From: Bacteroidales bacterium
GTDB lineage: Bacteria; Bacteroidota; Bacteroidia; Bacteroidales; F082
Reading direction: 5' to 3'
DNA length: 29,851 nucleotides
Assembly: GCA_023229135.1 (NCBI GenBank)
Contig: JALNZT010000044.1
Location: 1 to 29,851, forward strand
In this document: piece by piece, positions 8,012-17,009 of the stretch
Layout: each line of letters opens with the position of its first letter
Numbering within the stretch: the stretch's first letter is position 1
The notes under the pieces: model-generated
Database searches by the model: none
Told to the model about the DNA's origin: nothing
The model's input: the letters and a program-made list of their open reading frames with translations, nothing else
Program-made: the position numbers and the translations under genes

Positions 8012-8345
8012 GTTAATGCCTGATATTCAAGGCGAAGAGATGATGTTTCTACAAAACCTAACCAAAGATTACGATGACGAAAAGTTGCGTAATTTTTCCA
8101 ATATGTATCGCGCCAGGCGCAAAGATCCGCAACTGATTCTACTGCTTTGCCTTTTAGGATTTGTTGGTTTTGCCGGTGTTCATCGTTTTATTCTCAACCA
8201 GATAGGGATGGGTATTTTGTACTTTTTCACTGCCGGCCTTTGCCTGATTGGTACCATTGTGGACTTGGTAAACTACCGAAATCTGAGCTTTACATACAAC
8301 CGGCAAGTTGCCAGCGAAATTAACCATATCATTGCCCGGAGCTAA
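7995..8345 (+). CDS. TM2 domain-containing protein
   Basis: This 116-aa protein has a TM2 domain: PQLILLLCLLGFVGFAGVHRFILNQIGMGILYFFTAGLCLIGTIVDLV (about 48-95). It contains two membrane helices joined by the G-x-x-G-x-H-R-F turn. A soluble N-terminal part of about 45 residues precedes it. TM2 proteins are widespread and their role is mostly unknown. It overlaps the DUF2752 gene by 17 bases. The gene converges on pyrD with 4 bases between stop codons, leaving no room for a separate terminator. Confidence 0.88.
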   Translation: MTKIYELMPDIQGEEMMFLQNLTKDYDDEKLRNFSNMYRARRKDPQLILLLCLLGFVGFAGVHRFILNQIGMGILYFFTAGLCLIGTIVDLVNYRNLSFTYNRQVASEINHIIARS

Positions 8346-8349
8346 GCTT

Positions 8350-9402
8350 TTAGATTGATTTTTTAGCTTCTGCGGCTTTTATAATGGCTTTGTTGATACG
8401 TTTGGCAATCAGCGGCCCTTCGTAAATAAAACCTGTATAAACTTGCACCAAGTCTGCGCCGGCTTCCAGCTTTTCGAGTGCATCAGCAGCAGTAAATATG
8501 CCGCCAACACCAATAATTGGGAAAGCTTTGCCTGATTTCTCAGCGAGATAGCGGATAACTTCTGTGCTGCGCTCGCGAATGGGCAGCCCGCTCAGTCCAC
8601 CATTTCCGGCACGTTCAGCTGTTAATTTGTCTTTTTGCAAACTGCTGCGGCTTATTGTTGTGTTGGTGGCTACAACACCCTGTATTCCAGTGTCTTTTAT
8701 GATTGTAATTACTTCGTCTAATTGTTTTTCGTTAAGGTCTGGCGATACTTTTAGCAACACGGGTTTTGTTTTGGGTTTTTGGCGGTTGCGTTCCTGAATC
8801 GCTGTTAAAATTCCCATCAGCGCATCCTGATCCTGTAATTCGCGCAGGTCGCTGATGTTAGGACAGCTTACATTGACTACAAAATAATCTACGTAAGGAA
8901 ACAAACCTTCAAAGTTAGACACATAGTCTGCCACAGCATCGGCATTGGCGGTTTTGGTGTTTTTGCCAATATTCCCGCCAATAATTACCCTACCTTTTCG
9001 CTCCTTGAGTTTGGCTATTGCCGCTTCTAATCCGTTGTTATTAAACCCCATACGGTTTATTAAACCCTGATCTTGCGACAACCTGAAAAGTCGTGGCTTT
9101 GGATTTCCGGGCTGGGCTTTGGGTGTAACAGTCCCGATTTCTATATGGCTAAAACCCAGTTGTGCCAGCTCTTCAAAAACGGCGGCGTTTTTATCAAAAC
9201 CGGCTGCAATTCCTACAGGATTGTCAAAATGCAAGCCGAAAAGTTCGCGTTGTAATGCAGGGTGCTTTACGGCAGTAACATTCCGTGCCAGCCCTTTCAT
9301 GCCCGGAATTGCCATTGAAAACTTCAAGAGTTTTACCACAACATGATGAATCCATTCCGGATCAAATAAAAAGAAAAACGGACGAATCAGCAGCTTGTAC
9401 AT
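8350..9402 (-). CDS. pyrD: Dihydroorotate dehydrogenase (quinone), class 2
   Basis: PyrD oxidises dihydroorotate to orotate in pyrimidine synthesis. Class 2 enzymes sit on the inner membrane and pass electrons to quinone. The 350-aa length and the amphipathic N-terminal extension (residues 1-40, LLIRPFFFLFDPEWIHHVVV) are class 2 features. FMN and substrate motifs include NPVGIAAGFDKNA (about 61-73), INRMGFNN (about 114-121), FVVNVSCPNISDL (about 173-185), ATNTTISR and IIGVGGIF. The catalytic position, serine in well-studied class 2 enzymes, is Cys180 here, as in class 1. It appears to be transcribed alone. Confidence 0.95.
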   Translation of the reverse strand: MYKLLIRPFFFLFDPEWIHHVVVKLLKFSMAIPGMKGLARNVTAVKHPALQRELFGLHFDNPVGIAAGFDKNAAVFEELAQLGFSHIEIGTVTPKAQPGNPKPRLFRLSQDQGLINRMGFNNNGLEAAIAKLKERKGRVIIGGNIGKNTKTANADAVADYVSNFEGLFPYVDYFVVNVSCPNISDLRELQDQDALMGILTAIQERNRQKPKTKPVLLKVSPDLNEKQLDEVITIIKDTGIQGVVATNTTISRSSLQKDKLTAERAGNGGLSGLPIRERSTEVIRYLAEKSGKAFPIIGVGGIFTAADALEKLEAGADLVQVYTGFIYEGPLIAKRINKAIIKAAEAKKSI

Positions 9403-9444
9403 GGTATTGACTTTATGATTAGCTTATTAGGTGTAGCGTTTTTA

Positions 9445-9473
9445 TTCAAAAAAAGTCCCCTGAGGGACTTTTA
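9445..9473 (-). terminator. Rho-independent terminator after DUF5606 gene
   Basis: AAAAGTCCC (9451-9459) pairs with GGGACTTTT (9464-9472) around a CTGA loop. On the minus strand the stem is followed by a run of seven Ts, so it terminates the gene ending at 9512. Confidence 0.8.
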
Positions 9474-9511
9474 CTATTTTTATCTTGAAAAGATTTTCAT
9501 GTTGAAACGGT

Positions 9512-9964
9512 TTATTCCTCAGCGTTTTCTTCGGGAGTTTCAGGCGTTTCTTCCTTTTCTTCCTCAACTTCTTCTTCTGTAAAGTCAAGCATCTCTTTTT
9601 CGGTAAGCAATTTGTACCAGTTAAAAACTTTTTTCATATCAGAAGGATAAACGGCTTCCTCATCAAAATCGGGCACTACTTCACCAAATTTTTCCTTGAG
9701 CTCATCAGTGCTAAGTTTTTTGACTTCAAAATCCAGTTTTTCGCCCATTTTTTCGTAGATATTTTTAAACACCTGTTTGAGAGGCATATCCTCGGTTGTT
9801 GTAAAAATACTGATTTCCTCCAGCGAACTCATACGGTCTTGCGCAAAAGCCGGAAAGCGTTTTCCATCGAGCAGAGATTCCACTACAACACTATTTTTTC
9901 CCTGTCCCGTAACCAAAAAAAGTCCGGGTTTTCCTGAGATTGATACAATCTTTGTTAAATCCAT
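9512..9964 (-). CDS. DUF5606 domain protein (Bacteroidetes-specific)
   Basis: This 150-aa cytoplasmic protein matches DUF5606, a family conserved in Bacteroidetes and of unknown function. The N-terminal domain opens MDLTKIVSISGKPGLFLV (1-18) with VVESLLDGKRFPAF (about 27-40). A helical middle part carries VYPSDMKKVFNWYKLL (about 105-120). The last 25 residues are a glutamate-rich tail, probably disordered. A CAAAAATA box (TAnnTTTG complement) lies at 9990-9997, and a strong terminator follows, so it is likely a single-gene unit. Confidence 0.85.
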   Translation of the reverse strand: MDLTKIVSISGKPGLFLVTGQGKNSVVVESLLDGKRFPAFAQDRMSSLEEISIFTTTEDMPLKQVFKNIYEKMGEKLDFEVKKLSTDELKEKFGEVVPDFDEEAVYPSDMKKVFNWYKLLTEKEMLDFTEEEVEEEKEETPETPEENAEE

Positions 9965-9989
9965 CGTAAGTGTGTTTATAATTTGGCCG

Positions 9990-9997
9990 CAAAAATA
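9990..9997 (-). promoter_or_regulatory. -7 box for DUF5606 gene
   Basis: On the minus strand this reads TATTTTTG, an exact TAnnTTTG match 25 bases before the ATG at 9964. Confidence 0.5.
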
Positions 9998-10076
9998 AGT
10001 TATTTAATCAATTTGATGGCTTTTTGGCTAAAACATACGCCACAAATAATCTAGCTAACAACAACTGTTTTTTTCG

Positions 10077-11900
10077 TTACCCAAAACTTTGCAATTCATG
10101 CAAACGCTTATACACGCCACCACGTTTTGACAGCAGGCTTTCGTGCGTGCCTCTTTCCACTATTTCGCCTTTAACGATTACAATAATTTCATCTGCATGT
10201 TGAATAGTGGAAAGCCGGTGTGCAATGACTACAGAAGTTCTGTTAGACATAATTTTTGCCAAAGCATCCTGCACCAACCTTTCTGATTCGGTATCGAGGG
10301 AAGAGGTGGCTTCGTCTAAAATTAAGATTGGTGGATTTTTAAGCACAGCCCGTGCAATGCTTAGTCTTTGGCGCTGACCGCCGGACAAATTCATGCCTCG
10401 GTCGCCGATAAATGTATCATATCCATTTTCCATCTGCGAAATAAATTCATGTGCATTGGCCACTTTCGCAGCGGCAATAACCTGTTCCAATGTGGCATCT
10501 TCTTTGCCAAAAGCGATATTGTTAAATACCGAATCGTTAAATAAAATACTTTCCTGCGTAACAATTCCCATCAGTCCGCGCAAATCATTAATTTTATAGT
10601 CGCGCAGGTCATGCCCGTCAATGGTGATTGAGCCGTTAACTACATCATAAAAACGCGGCAAAAGGTCGGCCAGCGTTGATTTTCCGCCACCCGACTCACC
10701 TACCAGCGCAATCAGTTTGCCTTTTTCCACTGTAAAGTTTATGCCTTTGAGAACAGGTTCTTTGTCGTAAGTAAAATGGACATCGCGGTATTCAATCACT
10801 GATTTAAAATCGGAAATGGGTAGGGCATTTTTCTTCTCTGTAATTACTTCCTCGGCATCTAAAATCTCGAAGATACGTTCCGCCGAGGCGATACCTTTTT
10901 GTATGCTGTAGAAGCCCTGAGCAAAGGTTTTTGCGGGCGGAATAATTTGCGAGAACACCAATATATACACGATAAAATCAGCGGCCTGGATTACGGCAGA
11001 TTCACCCAATACAAGCCTGCCCCCAAACCACAAAACGATGACGATAACCACTGAAGACATAAACTCGCTCAGTGGCGAACTTAAATCGCGGCGGCGGTAT
11101 ATGCTAAGCATCAGACGGGAAAATTGACTGTTTTGATCTTTAAAACGTTCGTCGGAATAGCTTATCGCATTGAAAGCCTTGATGATACGAAGGCCGCTGA
11201 TAGTCTCCTCGATGGTGGAAAGCATACCGGCCATTCGCGACTGACCAACTTTTGAACTTCGACGCAAGCTCTTGCCAATATAACCAATCAATAAGCCCGT
11301 TACGGGCAACAAAACCAATACAAATAGTGTAAGTTGCGGACTTACGCTAAACATAAATGCAATATAAACCAGGATGGTAATGGGGTCGCGCACGATCATT
11401 TCCAAATAGTTCATAATGGAATATTCCACCTCCTGCACATCGGTTGTGATGCGTGCCATGACATCGCCTTTGCGGTTTTTGTTGTAAAAAGAGATTGGCA
11501 GAATCAGGATTTTGGTGTAAATCGCATTGCGGATATCTTTTACGGCACCGATACGGACGTTAGCCATATAAAACATAGCGAAAAAACGGCCCAGATTTCG
11601 CATTAAAAAGGCAGTAATCAGCAGGATGCAGATAAAAATCAAAGCTTCCAATTGTCCTCGCTCAACAATGATCTGACTGATTTGATAGTTAAGCGTGTTG
11701 AGCAGTGCATCGGCATTTAGCGCAAATTCCGGTTTTTCAGTTACCAAAGCTTCCGTGCCAAAAAGTAGGTTCAGAAAAGGCACCAGCATGGTGAGCGAAA
11801 AAAGTGAAAAAACGATCGTCAGCAGGTTGAACAAAACGTTCAGCACTGCATAGCCCCAATAAGGTTTGATGTAGGCGAGGATGCGGTAAAATTTCTTCAT
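10077..11900 (-). CDS. MsbA-like ABC exporter (permease-ATPase fusion)
   Basis: This 607-aa half-transporter has an N-terminal six-helix permease domain (about 15-330) and a C-terminal ATPase. Walker A is GESGGGKST (about 399-407), the signature is LSGGQRQR (about 501-508), Walker B is PILILDEATSSLD (about 519-531) and the switch is AHRLST. Such dimers flip lipid A core, other lipids or drugs across the inner membrane. MsbA is the closest well-known relative, but the substrate cannot be read from sequence. The start ATG overlaps the purB stop by 4 bases (ATGA), so it is translated from the purB transcript. Confidence 0.85.
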   Translation of the reverse strand: MKKFYRILAYIKPYWGYAVLNVLFNLLTIVFSLFSLTMLVPFLNLLFGTEALVTEKPEFALNADALLNTLNYQISQIIVERGQLEALIFICILLITAFLMRNLGRFFAMFYMANVRIGAVKDIRNAIYTKILILPISFYNKNRKGDVMARITTDVQEVEYSIMNYLEMIVRDPITILVYIAFMFSVSPQLTLFVLVLLPVTGLLIGYIGKSLRRSSKVGQSRMAGMLSTIEETISGLRIIKAFNAISYSDERFKDQNSQFSRLMLSIYRRRDLSSPLSEFMSSVVIVIVLWFGGRLVLGESAVIQAADFIVYILVFSQIIPPAKTFAQGFYSIQKGIASAERIFEILDAEEVITEKKNALPISDFKSVIEYRDVHFTYDKEPVLKGINFTVEKGKLIALVGESGGGKSTLADLLPRFYDVVNGSITIDGHDLRDYKINDLRGLMGIVTQESILFNDSVFNNIAFGKEDATLEQVIAAAKVANAHEFISQMENGYDTFIGDRGMNLSGGQRQRLSIARAVLKNPPILILDEATSSLDTESERLVQDALAKIMSNRTSVVIAHRLSTIQHADEIIVIVKGEIVERGTHESLLSKRGGVYKRLHELQSFG

Positions 11901-13261
11901 GATGGCTGATTTAACAGGTCTATGCCTGTGTAATTGTCTGGCGTAATGGCGTGTAACTCCAGTTTAATACTTTCAGAAACGGGCAGTGTTTCAATGAATT
12001 TATCAATACTTTCCTGGTTGATTTTTTCGTTGGTGCGCGTCAGGTTTTTTAATAATTCATAAGCACCTTCTACGCCTTCGCGACGTAAAATTGTTTGAAT
12101 TCCTTCGGCTACTACCAAATAATTTTGTTGCAGGTCAAAGGCGATTTTTTCCTTGTTGAGGAGTAATTTTCCAAGGCCCTTTTCAATGGATTTGATGGCA
12201 ATTAATGTGTGCGCGAGTGGCATTCCAATATTACGCGTTACGGTAGAATCTGTGAGGTCTCGCTGCAAACGGCTCACCGGGAGTTTGGCGCTTAAATGTT
12301 CAAAGAGTGCATTGGCAATACCAAGGTTACCTTCTGCATTTTCAAAGTCGATAGGATTTACTTTATGTGGCATAGCCGACGAACCTACTTCTCCGGCTTT
12401 TATTTGCTGCTTGAAATAATCCATCGAAACATACTGCCAGATGTCGCGGCTCAGGTCGAGCAAAATATTATTTATTCGTTTAATAGTATCGAAATAGGCA
12501 GCAAGGTAGTCGTAATGTTCTATTTGTGTCGTAGTTTTCTGGCGGTGCAATTCCAATTCTTTTGTGATAAAATTGCAGGCAAACAGCTCCCAATCAATTT
12601 GCGGATAAGCTACGGCATGGGCATTAAAGTTCCCGGTAGCGCCGCCGAATTTGGCCGAGAAAGGAATGCTTTTGAGTAAATCAAGCTGATTTTCGATGCG
12701 CTCAGCAAAAACATAGATTTCTTTGCCCAATTTTGTAGGGCTGGCCGGCTGTCCGTGCGTGCGCGCCAACATGCTTATGTCAGCCCATTCGTAAGCGGTC
12801 TTGATTAATTTTTGCAGTAAATTTTCCAATTGCGGCAACAGCTCCAGCCTGTGTGCATCTTTTAGCGAAAGCGGAAGCGCAACATTATTGATGTCCTGCG
12901 AAGTAAGTCCAAAATGGATAAATTCCTTAAACTCTTGCCAACCGTAATCATCAAAACGACGTTTCAGGAAATACTCCACCGCTTTTACGTCGTGATTGGT
13001 TTCCTGTTCTATCTCCTTGATTTCGAGTGCGTCTTCGAGTGTAAACTCTTCGTAAAGTGCATGAAGCTGATCGAAGTTTTCTACCTTAAAGTCCTTTAGC
13101 TGAGGCAGTGGCAATTCGCACAAAGCCACAAAATAATTCACCTCAACCATCACCCGATAGCGTATCAGTGCGTATTCTGAAAAATAATCGGCCAAGCCGG
13201 AAGTTTTGGTGCGGTAACGGCCATCAACAGGCGAAATAGCAGTGAGTGCAGATAATTCCAT
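11897..13261 (-). CDS. purB: Adenylosuccinate lyase
   Basis: PurB cleaves SAICAR and adenylosuccinate, releasing fumarate, in purine synthesis. The fumarase/aspartase superfamily signature is SSAMPHKVNPIDFENAEGN (S294-S295-A-M297), with the catalytic serine in the flexible loop. Other blocks are TNHDVKAVEYFL (about 88-99), FGLTSQDINNVALP (about 118-131) and RTHGQPASPTKLG (about 168-180). The 454-aa length is normal for the E. coli-type enzyme. A -7 box lies 17 bases upstream. It is followed by the exporter gene with a 4-base overlap, forming a two-gene operon that seems metabolically unrelated. Confidence 0.96.
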   Translation of the reverse strand: MELSALTAISPVDGRYRTKTSGLADYFSEYALIRYRVMVEVNYFVALCELPLPQLKDFKVENFDQLHALYEEFTLEDALEIKEIEQETNHDVKAVEYFLKRRFDDYGWQEFKEFIHFGLTSQDINNVALPLSLKDAHRLELLPQLENLLQKLIKTAYEWADISMLARTHGQPASPTKLGKEIYVFAERIENQLDLLKSIPFSAKFGGATGNFNAHAVAYPQIDWELFACNFITKELELHRQKTTTQIEHYDYLAAYFDTIKRINNILLDLSRDIWQYVSMDYFKQQIKAGEVGSSAMPHKVNPIDFENAEGNLGIANALFEHLSAKLPVSRLQRDLTDSTVTRNIGMPLAHTLIAIKSIEKGLGKLLLNKEKIAFDLQQNYLVVAEGIQTILRREGVEGAYELLKNLTRTNEKINQESIDKFIETLPVSESIKLELHAITPDNYTGIDLLNQPS

Positions 13262-13278
13262 AATGTTGCAATTTGCCG

Positions 13279-13286
13279 CAAAAGTA
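13279..13286 (-). promoter_or_regulatory. -7 box for purB
   Basis: On the minus strand this is TACTTTTG, an exact TAnnTTTG match, 17 bases before the purB ATG. Confidence 0.6.
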
Positions 13287-13420
13287 CGGAATAATTTTAG
13301 GTGGATGAGTACGAAGATTTTGAATAGAAAAGAGAGTTACTGACTTAATTAGGCATTATAAAAGTGAAACAAAGGCGTAAATCTTCGGAATTTGAGCGCA
13401 CAAAATTTCAACCAATAGCT

Positions 13421-13428
13421 TATATTTG
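13421..13428 (+). promoter_or_regulatory. -7 box for GH20 gene
   Basis: TATATTTG matches TAnnTTTG. The ATG at 13462 follows 33 bases later. A TTTG at 13391 is 26 bases upstream, wider than usual. Confidence 0.5.
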
Positions 13429-13461
13429 CCCATTTTTTATCTATTTTAAAAAAGCAAACAA

Positions 13462-16143
13462 ATGATCAAGAAAGTATTTCTTTTAGGGTTTTTACTTGTT
13501 TTAGCAACGCTAAATTTGAGTGCGCAACTAAAACTTATTCCATCGCCACAAAAGCTTGAGCTGAAAGAAGGCTTTTTCACCCTGAACAGTAAAACCAAAC
13601 TTAAAGCCAATCATGTTGATGCTTTTTATGCCAATCAACTCACTGAGGTCATAAATAATAAATTTGGTATTGAAATTGAAATCGCAAAAAAGAAAAGAGA
13701 AAATGCAATAGTTTTCATTAAAACTGACGACTCGTTGGAGTTGACAAAAATCCTGTCAAGCAATAACTTAGATAAATCATTTACATTCGGCGCAGAAGGC
13801 TATATTTTACAAATTACAACAGATAAAATTCAAATTATCTCACAAACCGATGCCGGATTATTTTATGGTATTCAAACTCTAAAACAGCTTATAAAATCCA
13901 ATAGTAAAGGCAATAAAATCCCCTACCTAACTATTTATGATTACCCTGACATTGCTGTACGTGCCTGGCAGGACGACATAAGTCGCGGGCCTATTCCAAC
14001 TTTGGAAATGATGAAAACGCAAATTAAAACTTTGGCTTCCTTTAAGCTGAATCATTTCTCCTTATATATTGAGCATGTTTTTCAATTGGATAAGCATCCT
14101 GGTATTGCACCTGAGGACGGAATTTCGGAAGCAGAAATAGAGGAGCTAACTGCTTTTGCTGCACAATATCATGTGAAATTGATTGGAAGCTACCAGTCTT
14201 TTGGTCACATGGAAGAAACGCTGATTCATCCAGATTATCAGCATTTAGCTGAAAATGAACATATTATTTCGCCGGCTTTGTCTGAGTCGTATGAGTTTTT
14301 AAGTGATGTGTATTCAGAAATTGTTCCGGCTTTTAGCGGTAAATATTTCAATATTAACTGTGATGAAACCTTTGGTCTGGGACGTGGAAAATCTAAAGCA
14401 ATGGTTGACAGCATGGGCGTTGAAGGCGTTTATTTATATCACATCAATAAGCTTAATAAACTATTAATCCCATATGATAAACAAATACTTATGTGGGGTG
14501 ATATTGTTGGCAATCATCCTGAAATAATTCCACAGCTTCCAAAAGATATTACCGTGATGGCTTGGGCTTATCATGCTGCTGATAGTTTCGATAACGTCAT
14601 TGTGCCGCTGGCACAATCAGGGCTTGATTTTTGGGTAGCACCAGGTGTCAATTGTTGGAGTAATATTTTCCCGAATATGCGTGAAGCAGAAATCAATATT
14701 TACAATTTGATTAGAGATGGTTATAAACACAATACAAAGGGAGTTTTCAATACGAGCTGGGATGATGACGGTTTGAATTTCTTTCATAATAACTGGCACG
14801 GCTTTGTGTGGGGTGCAGAAAATAGTTGGAAGGTACCGGAAGTTGATGCTGATCAATCAAATGAAACAAGAATAGCGCGGTACCGCACATTCAATCAGGC
14901 TTTTGATGCTATATTTTATGGTTTGGAAAATGTTTCTTTGATAACGGAAATTATAAGTTTTGCAGCCTTACATCAAAATGGGGTAAGAGATATTTTAAAG
15001 AACAGCCGCTTTTTCGAGCCGATTTTTCCTATTCACCTGGAATATGTGCAAAGCGGAAAACGAATCGAAAACTTGAATCTTCTTTCAAAAATGCAAGATT
15101 TGTTGACTCATATTGAAGCGATAAGTCCCGAAGTCACCAGCAATAATGCCAGCCTTGATTACTTGAAATTTGCGATTCAACAAGTGCAATTTACCTTGCA
15201 AAAGAATATTTTTAGAATTGATTTATACCATTTTATTCAGAATGATAATTCAATAACAGAATTGGAAATTAAGGCTAAAATTTCTAAATTGGTTGAGCAA
15301 GCGAAAACTTTGAAAGAGACTTATACCGTTTTATGGCTTAATGAAAATCGGCCTTATTGGCTGGATGTCAATGAGCAAAAATTTGATAAACTAATAGCTG
15401 ATATTGCTAATCTGGAAGCTTATTGCTTGATTATTCCAGCTGAGCAGCTATCGGAAAAAGGCAGAGAAATTAGCTTGAAATCATTATTTGGTGATTTGCC
15501 GGTGTTCTACACAACGGGACAGGATACTGCTGAAAGTCTTTTCCAACCTTATACCGAAAACCTATTTTTCGATAAGGATGTAAGTATAAAGGCACGAGTA
15601 ATTGAGGATGGAAAAGCGTATAATATTTCTGAAATGGAACTTATCAATCATAAAGCAATTGGTAAATTACATAAACTAAATTCGACCTATTCTGATTATC
15701 ATCCCAGTTACGATGGTGGTGGTCAGTTGGCATTGCTCGATGGTCAGCAAGGCGAAGCAGCCGATTTGTGGAGCGGAAAATGGCAGGGATTTACCGGTCA
15801 AAATATTGACATTGAGATAGATTTGGATTCTGTGCAAGCACTTAATTATTTCTCAATGGGTTTTTACCAGAATACAGAAATTTGGGTTATTTTTCCAAGA
15901 ATGGTTGAAATATATACAAAAACCAATAGTAAGGACGATTATAAATTGATAGAAACAATTGTCAACATTATTTCACCGGAAACGGAAGGCAGCCACAAGC
16001 AAAATCTTGAAGCGACTTTTGATCAGTTTGAAGCACGCTATATGAAGGTTGTTGCACATTATTTTGGCCGTCTGCCGGAATGGCATCCGGCCGGATCACA
16101 GTATGAATCAATGATATTTTCTGATGAGATTATTTTGAGGTAA
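13462..16143 (+). CDS. Secreted GH20 beta-N-acetylhexosaminidase
   Basis: This 893-aa enzyme starts with a Sec signal peptide (MIKKVFLLGFLLVLATLNLSAQ, 1-22). A GH20b-like domain follows (about 25-160, ending GLFYGIQTLKQL). The TIM barrel (about 165-480) opens with VRAWQDDISRGPIPT and carries the catalytic Asp-Glu pair D301-E302 in NINCDETFGLG. A helical region of roughly 500-680 comes next. A C-terminal beta-sandwich of the F5/8 (discoidin) kind (about 735-893) shows LWSGKWQGFTGQNIDIEIDL. It should remove terminal GlcNAc or GalNAc from glycans in the periplasm or at the surface. It is convergent with the DUF4249 gene, with 2 bases between stop codons. Confidence 0.88.
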   Translation: MIKKVFLLGFLLVLATLNLSAQLKLIPSPQKLELKEGFFTLNSKTKLKANHVDAFYANQLTEVINNKFGIEIEIAKKKRENAIVFIKTDDSLELTKILSSNNLDKSFTFGAEGYILQITTDKIQIISQTDAGLFYGIQTLKQLIKSNSKGNKIPYLTIYDYPDIAVRAWQDDISRGPIPTLEMMKTQIKTLASFKLNHFSLYIEHVFQLDKHPGIAPEDGISEAEIEELTAFAAQYHVKLIGSYQSFGHMEETLIHPDYQHLAENEHIISPALSESYEFLSDVYSEIVPAFSGKYFNINCDETFGLGRGKSKAMVDSMGVEGVYLYHINKLNKLLIPYDKQILMWGDIVGNHPEIIPQLPKDITVMAWAYHAADSFDNVIVPLAQSGLDFWVAPGVNCWSNIFPNMREAEINIYNLIRDGYKHNTKGVFNTSWDDDGLNFFHNNWHGFVWGAENSWKVPEVDADQSNETRIARYRTFNQAFDAIFYGLENVSLITEIISFAALHQNGVRDILKNSRFFEPIFPIHLEYVQSGKRIENLNLLSKMQDLLTHIEAISPEVTSNNASLDYLKFAIQQVQFTLQKNIFRIDLYHFIQNDNSITELEIKAKISKLVEQAKTLKETYTVLWLNENRPYWLDVNEQKFDKLIADIANLEAYCLIIPAEQLSEKGREISLKSLFGDLPVFYTTGQDTAESLFQPYTENLFFDKDVSIKARVIEDGKAYNISEMELINHKAIGKLHKLNSTYSDYHPSYDGGGQLALLDGQQGEAADLWSGKWQGFTGQNIDIEIDLDSVQALNYFSMGFYQNTEIWVIFPRMVEIYTKTNSKDDYKLIETIVNIISPETEGSHKQNLEATFDQFEARYMKVVAHYFGRLPEWHPAGSQYESMIFSDEIILR

Positions 16144-16145
16144 TC

Positions 16146-17006
16146 TTATTTCCCCCCGTTCTCCCACAAGCTTTTATCTACCACTAAGCTAACGCGAGCT
16201 GATTTTTTTGTGCCAAAAAATCCCAATCCATCTTCTTTCAAGTTCGAGCTGATATTGGCCGGCGGGCCGCCAAAAAGCGGATTGCTGAAACCACTTTCGC
16301 TACTTAACTCCGATAGAAATTTGTAATAATCCTTGCTGATGGCCGACATTAACAAGGTGATGGTGTCGCCTAACATCACTTCGTCTTCGTAAAGAAACAT
16401 CACCCTGATGCCGTTGGTGTTGTTGCCATTAAAAAGCTTGTCGTCTAAAACGGTGGAGCGGGAGGCTGTGTCGGTCAGTATCACGCCATTGCGAAAGACA
16501 TCGAGTCTGTAAAAATCTGTCGTTGGCGGGTCGTAGGCGTAAAGCAGCACCATCCAGAAACCAAATGGTTTGCGGTATTCAAGGCCTATCGAATCCAGTA
16601 TGAAGTCGGTTGTCGCCATGGTGTTCACAGCCTCAAAATTACTGGTTTCACCAACCGGTTCTGTCAGGTTAATATTGAGTTTGTAAGTGTTTCCCGGCTT
16701 GCCGAAATAGTCTTCCGGCGTGTAATAGTAGCCGCTGCCTTCTGGAAATTCTACCAGAATTAAAGTCTGGCTGCCATCATCCAGCAGCAGTTCGGCACCG
16801 CTAACGACAGGTGGTTCTGCGTTTGAAAAATAACTAGCCGACTTGCTCAGCCTGATCTGATGTGCCAGGGTGTCTGTGCTGATCTGGCCATCGACAACCA
16901 GCTGGGTAAAGGTCTCACCTAATTCCAGCTCAATGGTTTCCGTGCAAGACGAAAAAATGGCAAGCACTACAAAAAGTCTGAGAATTATTTGGAATTTACT
17001 TTTCAT
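16146..17006 (-). CDS. DUF4249 family outer-membrane lipoprotein
   Basis: This 286-aa protein has a lipoprotein signal ending FSSC (cleavage before about Cys21) and then TETIELELGETFTQLVVDG, the usual opening of DUF4249 proteins. These proteins are mainly beta-sheet and almost always sit beside a TonB-dependent receptor, where they probably act as a surface accessory lipoprotein. Here the gene starts 3 bases after the receptor gene's stop on the same strand, so the pair is one operon. The substrate is unknown. The length is at the short end for the family but the gene looks intact. Confidence 0.85.
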   Translation of the reverse strand: MKSKFQIILRLFVVLAIFSSCTETIELELGETFTQLVVDGQISTDTLAHQIRLSKSASYFSNAEPPVVSGAELLLDDGSQTLILVEFPEGSGYYYTPEDYFGKPGNTYKLNINLTEPVGETSNFEAVNTMATTDFILDSIGLEYRKPFGFWMVLLYAYDPPTTDFYRLDVFRNGVILTDTASRSTVLDDKLFNGNNTNGIRVMFLYEDEVMLGDTITLLMSAISKDYYKFLSELSSESGFSNPLFGGPPANISSNLKEDGLGFFGTKKSARVSLVVDKSLWENGGK

Positions 17007-17009
17007 GGC

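Noticed and set aside
16144..16145. GH20 enzyme and TonB receptor as one glycan-use operon
   Set aside because: They are convergent, not co-directional, and there is no SusD or sugar regulator; only their closeness suggests a link.
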